Assembly: GCF_000426045.1 (NCBI RefSeq)
Contig: NZ_AUEP01000004.1
Span: 124,001 to 188,000, forward strand
Direction: 5' to 3'
Length of the DNA stretch: 64,000 nucleotides
DNA from: Marmoricola sp. URHB0036
GTDB lineage: Bacteria > Actinomycetota > Actinomycetes > Propionibacteriales > Nocardioidaceae
Shown: piece by piece, positions 55,243-64,000 of the stretch
Layout: each line of letters opens with the position of its first letter
Position numbering within the stretch: position 1 is the first letter of the stretch
Translations under genes and position numbers: made by a program
The notes under the pieces: generated by a model
What the model saw: only the letters and a program-made list of their open reading frames with translations
Database searches by the model: none
What the model was told of the DNA's origin: nothing

Positions 55243-55887
55243 ATGGCACGGATCAGCGTCCTGGGCGGCACCGGCTACAGCGGAGCGGCCGTCGCGAAGG
55301 AGGCGGCCGGTCGCGGCCACCAGGTCACCTCGGTCAGCCGGCATGAGCCCGAGGAGAGGATCGAGGGGGTCGACTACGTCATCGGGTCGGTCCTCGACCC
55401 TGACGTGCTGGCGGCTGCCGTGACCGACCACGACGTGGTCATCGAGGCCGTCTCCCCGCGCGGCGACATGAGCGGCAAGCTCGAGGGGGTCGTCGACCAG
55501 CTGGTCGAGCTCTCGCCCAGGTCGGGCACCCGGCTCGGTGTCATCGGCGGGGTCTCCTCGGTCCTGGTCGAGGAGGGCGGTCCGCGACTGTTCGACGTCA
55601 ACGAGGTCGAGCCCGAGGTGCTGCCCGAGATCGAGACCGGCCTGGCGCTGCTGGAGACCCTGAAGGCCGCACCGGACGACCTGGACTGGTTCTACGTCAG
55701 CCCGCCCCTGTCCTACGGTTCCTGGGTGCCCGCTCCCGACACGGGCAGCTATCGGCTCAGTGACGACATCCTGCTCAAGGACGAGGAGGGCAACTCGACG
55801 ATCTCGGCCGCCGACCTGGCGCGCGCCATTGTCGACGAGATCGAGCAGCCGCAGTACCGCCGTCGCCGGTTCCACGCAGCCCACTGA
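55243..55887 (+). CDS. NAD(P)-dependent oxidoreductase, NmrA/YwnB-like
   Basis: A 214-residue atypical short-chain Rossmann protein with ISVLGGTGYSGAAVAKEAAGRG (GxxGxxG, residues 4-25), VDYVIGSVLD and DHDVVIEAVSP. The catalytic YxxxK is not evident, typical of the NAD(P)H-sensing/NmrA side of the family. The ATG at 55243 has GAAGGAG at good distance (55231-55237). Divergent from the LLM gene; a joint redox role is possible. Confidence 0.86.
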   Translation: MARISVLGGTGYSGAAVAKEAAGRGHQVTSVSRHEPEERIEGVDYVIGSVLDPDVLAAAVTDHDVVIEAVSPRGDMSGKLEGVVDQLVELSPRSGTRLGVIGGVSSVLVEEGGPRLFDVNEVEPEVLPEIETGLALLETLKAAPDDLDWFYVSPPLSYGSWVPAPDTGSYRLSDDILLKDEEGNSTISAADLARAIVDEIEQPQYRRRRFHAAH

Positions 55888-55941
55888 CCCGATGGGTCAC
55901 GCCCTGGGATGAGTGTCGGTGCACGGTGCCACAGTGAGGCC

Positions 55942-56397
55942 ATGAGCACCTGGCGAGAGGTCCAGCAGGCCGAGCCGGAGCTCGCGCAACGGGTGCAGCG
56001 ACTCTTCGACGCCCACCGCCACAAGACGATCGCCACCGTCCGGGCCGACGGTGGGCCACGCATCTCCGGGATCGAGGCGTCCTTCGCCGACGGCGAGCTG
56101 ACCTTCGGCTCGATGCCGCGCGCCCGCAAGGGAGCCGACCTGCGGCGGGACCCGCGGTTCGCGCTGCACAGTGCGACCGTCGACCCCCAGGAAGGACGCG
56201 AGGCGGAGTGGCCGGGAGAGGCGAAGATCACGGGTCTCGCGATCGCCGCCGGCGCGATCGCCGACGGCCCCGACGGTGACCTGTTCCGCGCGGACATCAC
56301 CGAGGTGGTGCACACCCATCTCAACGAGGTGGCCAGCCTGCTGGTGGTCGAGTGGTGGACGCCGAGCGCTGGGCTGAAGCGGGTCGAGCGGGAGTAG
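55942..56397 (+). CDS. Pyridoxamine 5'-phosphate oxidase-like flavin protein
   Basis: A 151-residue split-barrel protein: AHRHKTIATVRADGGPRISGIEASFADGE is the first half, with RKGADLRRDPRFALHSATVD. The family binds FMN or F420 and includes many actinobacterial F420-dependent reductases. No pdxH-specific residues are clear. The ATG at 55942 begins the conserved region; CACAGT lies six bases upstream. Convergent with guaB3, six bases apart. Confidence 0.82.
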   Translation: MSTWREVQQAEPELAQRVQRLFDAHRHKTIATVRADGGPRISGIEASFADGELTFGSMPRARKGADLRRDPRFALHSATVDPQEGREAEWPGEAKITGLAIAAGAIADGPDGDLFRADITEVVHTHLNEVASLLVVEWWTPSAGLKRVERE

Positions 56398-56402
56398 TCG
56401 TC

Positions 56403-57509
56403 CTACTGGACGACGACCTCGATGCGCTGGAACTCCTTGAGCTCGGTGTAGCCCGTGGTGGCCATGGCGCGCTTGAGCGCACCCATCAGGTTCATGGTGC
56501 CGTCGGCGACCCGCGAGGGGCCGAACAGGATCTCCTCGAGCGTGCCGACCGTGCCGAACTGGACGCGCTCACCGCGCGGGAGCTCGGCGTGGTGCGCCTC
56601 GGCGCCCCAGTGGAAGCCGTGACCCGGGGCGTCGCTGGCCCGGGCCAGCGGTGAGCCGATCATCACCGCGTCGGCGCCGCAGGCGACCGCCTTGGCGATG
56701 TCGCCGCTGCGGCCGATCGAGCCGTCGGCGATGACGTGCACGTAGCGGCCACCGGACTCGTCCATGTAGTCGCGGCGGGCGGCGGCGACGTCGGCCACCG
56801 CGCTGGCCATGGGTACGGCGACGCCGAGGACCGTGCGCGTCGTGTGGGCCGCTCCCCCACCGAAGCCGACGAGCACTCCGGCAGCGCCGGTGCGCATCAG
56901 GTGCAGGGCGGCCTGGTAGGTGGCGCACCCACCGACGATCACGGGTACGTCGAGCTCGTAGATGAACTCCTTGAGGTTCAGCGGCTCGGCCGTCGAGGAG
57001 ACGTGCTCGGCGCTGACGGTGGTGCCGCGGATCACGAACATGTCGACGCCTGCGTCCACGACCGTCTTGGCGAACTCCTTGGTGCGCTGCGGACTGAGGC
57101 TGCCGGCCACGGTGACCCCCGCCTCACGGACCTGCTTGATCCGCTCGGTGATCAGCTCGGCCCGGATCGGCTCGAGGTAGATCTCCTGCATCCGCTGCAC
57201 GGCGTCAGGTCCGGTGAGCTCGGCGACCTCCTGGAGCAGGTCGGTCGGGTCGTCGTAACGGGTCCAGAGCCCCTCGAGGTTGAGTACGCCGAGACCGCCG
57301 TACTGCCCGAACGCGATCGCCGTCGAGGGCGACATCACCGAGTCCATCGGAGCGGCGAGGATCGGCAGCTCGAAGCGGTAGGCGTCGATCTGCCAGGCGG
57401 TGGACACCTCTTCGGGGTCGCGCGTGCGGCGGCTGGGCACGATCGCGATGTCGTCGAAGGAGTACGCCCGGCGGCCGCGCTTGGCTCGCCCGATCTCGAT
57501 CTCAGTCAC
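56403..57509 (-). CDS. guaB3: GuaB3-type IMP dehydrogenase-related protein
   Basis: A 368-residue TIM barrel of the IMPDH/GMP reductase superfamily without CBS domains: FDDIAIVPSRRTRDPEEV, ILAAPMDSVMSPSTAIAF, FGGGAAHTTRTVLGV and DAVMIGSPLARASDAPGHG. In actinobacteria this gene always follows guaB and is called GuaB3 or GMP reductase-like; the loop GAGGAAHTTR keeps a threonine where IMPDH has the catalytic cysteine, so IMP oxidation is unlikely. The start is GTG at 57509. It lies 24 bases downstream of guaB. Confidence 0.87.
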   Translation of the reverse strand: MTEIEIGRAKRGRRAYSFDDIAIVPSRRTRDPEEVSTAWQIDAYRFELPILAAPMDSVMSPSTAIAFGQYGGLGVLNLEGLWTRYDDPTDLLQEVAELTGPDAVQRMQEIYLEPIRAELITERIKQVREAGVTVAGSLSPQRTKEFAKTVVDAGVDMFVIRGTTVSAEHVSSTAEPLNLKEFIYELDVPVIVGGCATYQAALHLMRTGAAGVLVGFGGGAAHTTRTVLGVAVPMASAVADVAAARRDYMDESGGRYVHVIADGSIGRSGDIAKAVACGADAVMIGSPLARASDAPGHGFHWGAEAHHAELPRGERVQFGTVGTLEEILFGPSRVADGTMNLMGALKRAMATTGYTELKEFQRIEVVVQ

Positions 57510-57533
57510 GCGGTGGAGTCTTTCACGGGCCGA

Positions 57534-59087
<1,554 letters not shown>

Positions 59088-59897
59088 CTACCGGACGCGG
59101 CCAGAACTTCCCACGGGCGCGGGCGTCGCGGGGCCGGTGCGTCGTACGCCGGTGACCACGATCCTGGCGGTCAGCAGACCGTCGCTCACCTTGAGCCGGG
59201 CACGGAGCCCGGCACCGCACACCATCGAGACGAAGCCCTCGTCCTCGGCCGGTGCGAGCAGCACCATCTCGTCCATCCCGGACACCGCCGCCTGCGAGGC
59301 GGCCCGGGTGAGCAGCTGGGTCCCGATGCCGAGGCGACGCCACGCCGGCGCGACCTCGATGGTGAGCTCCCGAGCGTCGGTCAGCGCGAAGGCGGCCACC
59401 CCGACGACGTGGCCGCCGATCCTGGCCACGACGCCGCTGGCGGTCTCGTCGTACTCCACCGGCGTCGGACCGGACGGCACCGGCTGGTCGTCGGCGGACT
59501 CGGCGAGCGCGTTGAGGGCCGAGGCCCGGGCGTGCTCGGTGGCGCTCCACTTCTCGGGGTGCGGACCGAGCAGCTTCTCCAGCACGGTCGGCAGCAGCGA
59601 GGGATCCATGACCACGTCGTGGGCCGCGGTGAGCCAGCGCGTCGGCTGGTCGATCAGGTCGTGAGTGGTGCAGGGTTCGACGCTCACCTCGTCCCCGCCT
59701 GCACCACTCACGAGCTCGGCGACCGCCCCCGCGGCCCAGTCCTCGGGAGCGCTGATCACCAGCTCGTCGGTCACCTGACCGAGGTCGGGAAAGATCTGCA
59801 GGCCCAGGATGTTCAGGCCCGCTTCTCCGCACCGTGTGGCGAGCAGCGCTAGTGCTCCCGGGCGTTCGGTCAACGACGTGCGCACCCGGAAGAACAT
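59088..59897 (-). CDS. ACT domain fused to GNAT acetyltransferase
   Basis: A 269-residue two-domain protein. Residues 1-80 form an ACT-like domain (MFFRVRTSLTERPGALALLATRCGEAGLNI), which often senses amino acids; residues about 130-250 form a GNAT fold with VAPAWRRLGIGTQLLTRA, the acetyl-CoA loop. Such fusions are familiar in actinobacteria, though the acceptor is unknown. The ATG at 59897 starts the ACT domain, and GACAGT lies six bases upstream. Divergent from the methyltransferase at 59951. Confidence 0.82.
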   Translation of the reverse strand: MFFRVRTSLTERPGALALLATRCGEAGLNILGLQIFPDLGQVTDELVISAPEDWAAGAVAELVSGAGGDEVSVEPCTTHDLIDQPTRWLTAAHDVVMDPSLLPTVLEKLLGPHPEKWSATEHARASALNALAESADDQPVPSGPTPVEYDETASGVVARIGGHVVGVAAFALTDARELTIEVAPAWRRLGIGTQLLTRAASQAAVSGMDEMVLLAPAEDEGFVSMVCGAGLRARLKVSDGLLTARIVVTGVRRTGPATPAPVGSSGRVR

Positions 59898-59950
59898 GGC
59901 GCAACTGTCGCGTCGCCGTGTTGCGGGATCGATGCGCGCATGTTGCGGGC

Positions 59951-60538
59951 GTGTCAACAAACCCATGGTTGAGTGGGCGGATGGATGCCGTCTCCGAGGC
60001 CATGGACGCGGTTCCCCGAAGCGGTTTCCTCCCGCGTCGTGACCGGTCACGGGCCGCCTTCGACGGGCCGATCCAGATCGGTCATGGCCAGACGAGCTCC
60101 CAGCCGCGCACCGTCGAGGCGATGCTGCGCCTGCTCGACGTGCGGCCCGGCCAGCACGTCCTCGACGTCGGCGCCGGCTCGGGGTGGACGACGGCGTTGC
60201 TGGCCGAGCTGACGGGGCCGACCGGGTCGGTCGTCGGTGTCGAGCTGGTGCCGGAGCTCGCCGAGTGGGGCGGCGCGAACCTCGCTGCCACGTCGTACGA
60301 CTGGGCGTCGATCAGGCTCGCCGTCCCCGACGTGCTCGGTGTGCCTGAGTCGGCGCCGTACGACCGGATCCTGGTCTCGGCCGAGGCGTCGTCGATGCCG
60401 CAGTCCCTCGTCGACCAGCTGGGCGACGAGGGACGGCTGGTGGTGCCGGTGCGCGGGACGATGCTGCTCGTCGTGCGCCGGGGCGCGGAGACCGAGGTGA
60501 CCCGGCACGGGTCCTACCGGTTCGTGCCCCTGCTCTAG
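59951..60538 (+). CDS. pcm: Protein-L-isoaspartate O-methyltransferase-like
   Basis: A 195-residue protein with the Pcm pattern: MDAVPRSGFLPRRD at the N-terminus, the substrate loop IGHGQTSSQPRTVEAMLRLL, motif I HVLDVGAGSGWTTALLAEL and SAEASSMPQSLVDQL. It repairs isoaspartyl residues in aged proteins, or belongs to the broader family. The GTG at 59951 is preferred because CATGTT lies six bases upstream and the tryptophan-containing helix PWLSGR fits the family; ATG 59981 is an alternative. Its stop overlaps the convergent gntP end by four bases. Confidence 0.82.
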   Translation: MSTNPWLSGRMDAVSEAMDAVPRSGFLPRRDRSRAAFDGPIQIGHGQTSSQPRTVEAMLRLLDVRPGQHVLDVGAGSGWTTALLAELTGPTGSVVGVELVPELAEWGGANLAATSYDWASIRLAVPDVLGVPESAPYDRILVSAEASSMPQSLVDQLGDEGRLVVPVRGTMLLVVRRGAETEVTRHGSYRFVPLL

Positions 60539-61917
60539 ATGACGATCCCGAGCAGCAGCACGCAGATGAGGCCGGTCACCGAGAGCACCGTCTCCATCAA
60601 CGACCAGGACTTGATGGTCTGGCCGACGGACAAGCCGAAGTACTCCTTGACCAGCCAGAACCCGGCGTCGTTGACGTGGGAGAAGAACACCGAGCCGGAG
60701 CCGATGGCGAGCACGACGAGCGAGGTCTCCCCGGTGCTGAGCCCGTTGACCAGGCTGACCATCAGGGCCGAGGCGGTGATCGTCGCGACGGTCGCCGAGC
60801 CGGTGGCCAGGCGGATGATGACGGCCAGGAGCCAGGCCAGCAGCAGCACCGAGATGTTGGCGCCCTGGGCCCAGTCGGCGAGCCGGGTGCCGATGCCGGT
60901 GTCGATCAGCACCTGCTTGAAGCCGCCGCCGGCCGCCACGATCAGCAGGATGCCGGCAATGGGCGGCAGGGCGTCGCTGACGGACTTGGTGATGGTCTCC
61001 CTGTTCATGCCGGAGGCTCGGCCGAAGGTGAACATGGCGACGAACACGGAGATCAGCAGCGCGATGAACGGGTTGCCGATCACGTCGAAGACCTTCTGCA
61101 CCCCGTTGTCCGGGTCGTCGATGACGATGTCGACGATCGCCTTCGCCATCATCAGCGCCACCGGCAGCAGCACCGTGGCGAGGGTGACGCCGAACGAGGG
61201 ACGGGTTTCGTCGACGACCTCCTCCCGGCGGTCGTACAGGTCCGGGGGCGGTACGTCGACCCAGCGACCCGCGAGCCGGCCGAACAGCGGACCGGAGACG
61301 ATCACGGTCGGGACGGCGACGAGCACGCCGAGGATCAGCGTCGTACCGAGGTCGGCGCCCAGGGTGTCGATCGCGAGCAGCGGGCCGGGGTGCGGCGGCA
61401 CCAGGCCGTGCATGGCCGAGAGGCCGGCCAGGGTGGGGATGCCGATCGTGATCACGGACATCTGGGAGCGGCGGGCGACGAGGTAGATGACCGGCATCAG
61501 CAGTACCAGGCCGATCTCGAAGAACATCGGCAGGCCGATGAGTGCACCGACTCCGGCCATCGACCACGGGAGCATGCGGGTCGAGGAGTGACCGACGATG
61601 GTGTCGACGAGCTGGTCGGCACCGCCCGAGTCGGCGAGCAGCTTGGCGAACATCGCACCGAGCGCGATCAGGGCGCCGACACCCGCGGCCGTCGTACCGA
61701 AGCCGGTGGAGAAGCTGGTGATGACGTCGTCGATGTTCTGCCCGGCCACGATGCCGACCGTGAGTCCGCCGAGGATCAGCGCCAGGAACGGGTGCACCTT
61801 GGCCCAGGTGATCAGCACCACGATCAGGCCGATGGCCAGAAGGGCAGCGAGCACCAGCTGCCACCCGGGGGCGACGGGTTCGACGAGCGGTGCTGCGTCG
61901 AGGGATACGAGGGACAT
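60535..61917 (-). CDS. gntP: Gluconate permease, GntP family
   Basis: A 460-residue membrane protein with about twelve helices, among them GQNIDDVITSFSTGFGTTAAGVG, MHGLVPPHPGPLLA and FFSHVNDAGFWLVKEYFG, patterns of the GntP family of gluconate/H+ symporters. The start is placed at ATG 61917 because AGGAG lies five bases upstream, just downstream of the gntK stop; an ATG at 61932 overlaps that stop but lacks a site. Downstream of gntK in one operon, divergent from gntR. Confidence 0.92.
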   Translation of the reverse strand: MSLVSLDAAPLVEPVAPGWQLVLAALLAIGLIVVLITWAKVHPFLALILGGLTVGIVAGQNIDDVITSFSTGFGTTAAGVGALIALGAMFAKLLADSGGADQLVDTIVGHSSTRMLPWSMAGVGALIGLPMFFEIGLVLLMPVIYLVARRSQMSVITIGIPTLAGLSAMHGLVPPHPGPLLAIDTLGADLGTTLILGVLVAVPTVIVSGPLFGRLAGRWVDVPPPDLYDRREEVVDETRPSFGVTLATVLLPVALMMAKAIVDIVIDDPDNGVQKVFDVIGNPFIALLISVFVAMFTFGRASGMNRETITKSVSDALPPIAGILLIVAAGGGFKQVLIDTGIGTRLADWAQGANISVLLLAWLLAVIIRLATGSATVATITASALMVSLVNGLSTGETSLVVLAIGSGSVFFSHVNDAGFWLVKEYFGLSVGQTIKSWSLMETVLSVTGLICVLLLGIVI

Positions 61918-61931
61918 GGTTGCTCCTGTCA

Positions 61932-62489
61932 TCACTGCTGCTGGTCGTCGTGCTGGTCGTTCTTCTGATCGTTCTTCTGGTCGTTCTTCTGGTCGTGCTG
62001 CTCGACGTAGGCCTGGACGATCGCGTCGATGCTCTGGTCGACGTCCACCACCTGTCCGTGCTCGTCGGGTGCGAGGGCCTCGAGGGTGGCGAACTGCGAG
62101 TCGAGCAGCGAGGCCGGCATGAAGTGCCCCGGCCGGCTCGCCTGACGGCGGGCGATGACCTCGCGCGTCCCGTGCAGGTGGAGGAACTCCACCTCGGGGG
62201 CGTGCCCACGCAGCTGGTCGCGGTACTTCCGCTTCAGCGCCGAGCAGCTCATCACACCACCGCTCTCCTCGTGGTCCACCAGCCACTCCCCGATCGCCTC
62301 GAGCCAGGGATGCCGGTCGTCGTCGTCGAGGGCTTCGCCCGCCGTCATCTTGGCGATGTTGGCCGGCGGGTGGAAGTCGTCGGCGTCGGCGAACGGCACC
62401 CGCAGGCGCTGGGCAAGGGCGGCCCCGACCGTCGACTTGCCCGAGCCCGAGACGCCCATGGCCACGACCAACGGTGCAGAGTGCGGCAT
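61932..62489 (-). CDS. gntK: Gluconokinase with low-complexity C-terminal tail
   Basis: A 185-residue P-loop kinase. Walker A is MGVSGSGKST, with ADDFHPPANIAKM, CSALKRKYRDQLR and RPGHFMPASLLDSQFATLE, the GntK pattern. It phosphorylates gluconate to 6-phosphogluconate. The last 25 residues are a hydrophilic tail with DQKN repeated three times, encoded by near-identical 12-base repeats at about 61953-61990. The ATG at 62489 has AGGAG five bases upstream. It is followed by gntP and divergent from gntR. Confidence 0.93.
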   Translation of the reverse strand: MPHSAPLVVAMGVSGSGKSTVGAALAQRLRVPFADADDFHPPANIAKMTAGEALDDDDRHPWLEAIGEWLVDHEESGGVMSCSALKRKYRDQLRGHAPEVEFLHLHGTREVIARRQASRPGHFMPASLLDSQFATLEALAPDEHGQVVDVDQSIDAIVQAYVEQHDQKNDQKNDQKNDQHDDQQQ

Positions 62490-62540
62490 CGGATCTCCTG
62501 GCTGTCGTCGGTCGCCTGTGTCGGCCGTCACAGTCTGGGT

Positions 62541-62587
62541 CAAAGATCTGATCTTTGCAATACCTCAGTCGTAAATGGCTGATCTTT
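62541..62587. promoter_or_regulatory. Probable GntR operator between gntK and gntR
   Basis: CAAAGAT-CTG-ATCTTTG (62541-62557) is a perfect inverted repeat with seven-base arms. CTGATCTTT recurs at 62579-62587 as a half site. TTGCAA (62555-62560) overlaps the first site and could be a -35 element. The region is AT-rich against the surroundings and serves both divergent genes, so a gluconate-responsive repressor fits. Confidence 0.65.
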
Positions 62588-62613
62588 CGAGGGTTCTCTG
62601 CGAGGATGACGGC

Positions 62614-63342
62614 GTGCCAGAACGTCCCGACCATCCCGGTACCCGCATCTCGGGCCAGCTGCACGGCGGGACGCTGGACGACGTCGGCGGCCGCATCGTC
62701 GGCGGCGCGCTCGCACCCGGCGCGGTGCTCACCCTCGACCGCCTCTCCCACGAGTACGCCGTGTCGGTGTCCGTGGCCCGCGAGGTGGTCCGGGTGCTCG
62801 AGTCGATGGGCATGGTGACGTCACGACGCCGGGTCGGCGTCACGGTGCTCGACCGGTCGCACTGGAACGTCTTCGACCCCCGCTTGATCCGCTGGCGACT
62901 GGCCAGCCCCGACCGGGGCGCGCAGCTGCAGTCGCTGAGCCAGCTGCGTCGCGGCTTCGAGCCGGTGGCGGCCTCCCTGGCCGCCGGCGCCGCGACCTCC
63001 GAGCAGTGCGGCACCCTCGCCCGGGCCGTCAGCGACATGGTGGTGCACGGGCACTCGGGCGACCTCGAGGCCTATCTCGTGGCGGACGTGACCTTCCACC
63101 GCACGCTGCTCGAGGCGAGCGGCAACGAGATGTTCGGCTCACTGGGCGACGTGGTGGCCGAGGTGCTCACCGGGCGGACCCACCACGGGCTGATGCCGGA
63201 CCGACCCAACCCGGAGGCGATCGCGCTGCACGACACGATCGCGCGCGCCGTACGCACGGGAAACGCGACGGAGGCCGAGCGTGCCATGCGCGAGCTCATC
63301 GAGGAGGCCGCCGAGGCGATGTCACGGGAGCTCGACGGCTGA
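62614..63342 (+). CDS. gntR: GntR/FadR-family transcriptional regulator
   Basis: A 242-residue regulator. The N-terminal winged helix has LDRLSHEYAVSVSVAREVVRVLESMGMV; the C-terminal FCD domain has the metal-ligand pattern DVTFHRTLLEASGNEMF and LHDTIARAVRTGN. FCD domains bind sugar acids or other carboxylates, fitting the divergent gluconate genes. The GTG at 62614 is chosen since GAGGAT lies six bases upstream and the region before it holds the operator; an upstream ATG at 62575 would be inside the operator. It probably represses gntKP until gluconate or 6-phosphogluconate is present. Confidence 0.88.
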   Translation: MPERPDHPGTRISGQLHGGTLDDVGGRIVGGALAPGAVLTLDRLSHEYAVSVSVAREVVRVLESMGMVTSRRRVGVTVLDRSHWNVFDPRLIRWRLASPDRGAQLQSLSQLRRGFEPVAASLAAGAATSEQCGTLARAVSDMVVHGHSGDLEAYLVADVTFHRTLLEASGNEMFGSLGDVVAEVLTGRTHHGLMPDRPNPEAIALHDTIARAVRTGNATEAERAMRELIEEAAEAMSRELDG

Positions 63343-63361
63343 TCCCGGGGCCGACATACGA

Positions 63362-63407
63362 AAACTGGCACGATGCGACCGAGGTCTTGGTCGCATCGTG
63401 CCAGTTT
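63362..63407. terminator. Bidirectional terminator hairpin between gntR and groEL
   Basis: AAACTGGCACGATGCGACC (63362-63380) pairs perfectly with GGTCGCATCGTGCCAGTTT (63389-63407), a 19-bp stem with an eight-base loop. The A-rich start and T-rich end of the stem allow it to act in both directions between these convergent genes. Confidence 0.8.
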
Positions 63408-63440
63408 CACGACACCGGTTGTTGAACCGGCAGCGTCACC

Positions 63441-64000
63441 TCAGTGCCCGTGACCGTGCCCGTGGCCGGCAGCCTCGGGCTCCTCGTCCTCGGGCTTGTC
63501 CACGATGAGCGTCTCGGTCGTGAGCAGCATGCCCGCGATCGAGGTGGCGTTGACCAGCGCGGACTTGGTCACCTTGACCGGGTCGAGCACGCCCTGGGCG
63601 ACCAGGTCGCCGTACTCGTCGGTCGCGGCGTTGTAGCCGTTGCCGACACCGAGCTCGCGGACCTTGGAGACCACGACGTAGCCCTGGATGCCACCGTTCT
63701 CGGCGATCCAGCGCAGCGGCTCGTCGGCGGCCTTGCGGACGACGCGCACGCCGACCGCCTCGTCACCGGTGAGCCCGAGGTCACCGTCGAGAGCGGAGAC
63801 CGCGTGCACAAGGGCCGAGCCGCCACCGGCGACGATGCCCTCCTCGATCGCGGCGCGCGTCGCGGAGACGGCGTCCTCGATGCGGTGCTTCTTCTCCTTC
63901 AGCTCCACCTCGGTGGCGGCGCCGACCTTGACGACGCACACGCCGCCGGCCAGCTTCGCGAGGCGCTCCTGGAGCTTCTCGCGGTCCCAGTCGGAGTCGG
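63441..64000 (-). CDS. groEL: 60 kDa chaperonin GroEL (C-terminal part; 5' end outside window)
   Basis: About 186 codons of the C-terminal third of GroEL are visible, from [19 protein letters not shown] to the stop. [26 protein letters not shown] and [19 protein letters not shown] are conserved. The protein ends GHGHGHGH. Mycobacterial-type genomes carry two GroELs; the His-rich tail marks the groES-linked GroEL1 type, while GroEL2 has a Gly/Met tail. It folds newly made proteins in the cytoplasm with GroES. Confidence 0.95.
   Translation of the reverse strand, partial: DSDWDREKLQERLAKLAGGVCVVKVGAATEVELKEKKHRIEDAVSATRAAIEEGIVAGGGSALVHAVSALDGDLGLTGDEAVGVRVVRKAADEPLRWIAENGGIQGYVVVSKVRELGVGNGYNAATDEYGDLVAQGVLDPVKVTKSALVNATSIAGMLLTTETLIVDKPEDEEPEAAGHGHGHGH

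Overview
The window is high-GC actinobacterial DNA, most likely from Nocardioides or a close relative of the Nocardioidaceae. The evidence is a mycothiol-dependent detoxification gene (mca), a GroEL with a His-rich tail, an actinobacterial eno-ftsB-DUF501-ppx block, DUF222-HNH ('13E12 repeat') genes, frequent GTG starts and many genes that look leaderless. It is mostly ordinary chromosome, with one metabolic specialty operon and a few repeat-rich accessory spots. Species identity is inference.

Layout. 1-3733: a partial drug-efflux transporter with a divergent HxlR regulator, then a stand-alone response regulator, a thioredoxin-like protein, a methyltransferase and a LysR regulator. 3717-11078 (minus strand): a complete form I aerobic CO dehydrogenase operon in the order coxM-coxS-coxL-xdhC/YHS-mocA-coxD-coxE. 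Its predicted promoter carries a perfect CRP-type palindrome. 11160-14484: mca, DUF4307, greA and ilvA. 14538-17290: four tandem 278-280 bp repeat units, a DUF222-HNH gene, and a diverged inverted copy of the repeat core. 17357-22238: metB, DUF202, an orphan MutL/GlmL-like ATPase and an AI-2E family permease in one operon, with divergent msrA.

22361-36034: a membrane-anchored protein, a GH2 glycosidase, a GT39-like membrane protein, YigZ, a cobalamin-type binding protein, cystathionine beta-synthase, a secreted M23-like/nuclease fusion, an SGNH hydrolase, a BI-1 protein, an AbiEi/DUF559-like gene bracketed by repeats, a secreted endoglycoceramidase-like GH5 and a VOC protein. 36044-46929 (minus): an unusual tRNA with anticodon UAA, then the housekeeping block UDG, yihY, ppx, DUF501, ftsB, eno, lipoprotein, mazG, SurA-like lipoprotein and mfd. 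47044-56397: small accessory genes, an ArsR/SRPBCC pair, glpD and a frameshifted second DUF222-HNH gene. 56403-59042: guaB3 and guaB. 59088-63342: an ACT-GNAT protein, an isoaspartyl methyltransferase-like gene and a gluconate module (gntP, gntK, divergent gntR). 63441-64000: the C-terminal end of groEL.

How the parts work together. The cox operon has the catalytic subunits, the cytidylyltransferase that makes the molybdopterin cytosine dinucleotide cofactor, an XdhC-type maturation factor fused to a YHS domain, and the CoxD/CoxE maturation pair. That is enough to suggest scavenging of CO for energy. metB and cystathionine beta-synthase together give transsulfuration capacity, and msrA and mca cover oxidative and electrophile stress. 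A recurring feature is a NANNNT hexamer (best form TANNNT) exactly six bases before the start codon, seen at ten genes in strong form, which points to widespread leaderless transcription.
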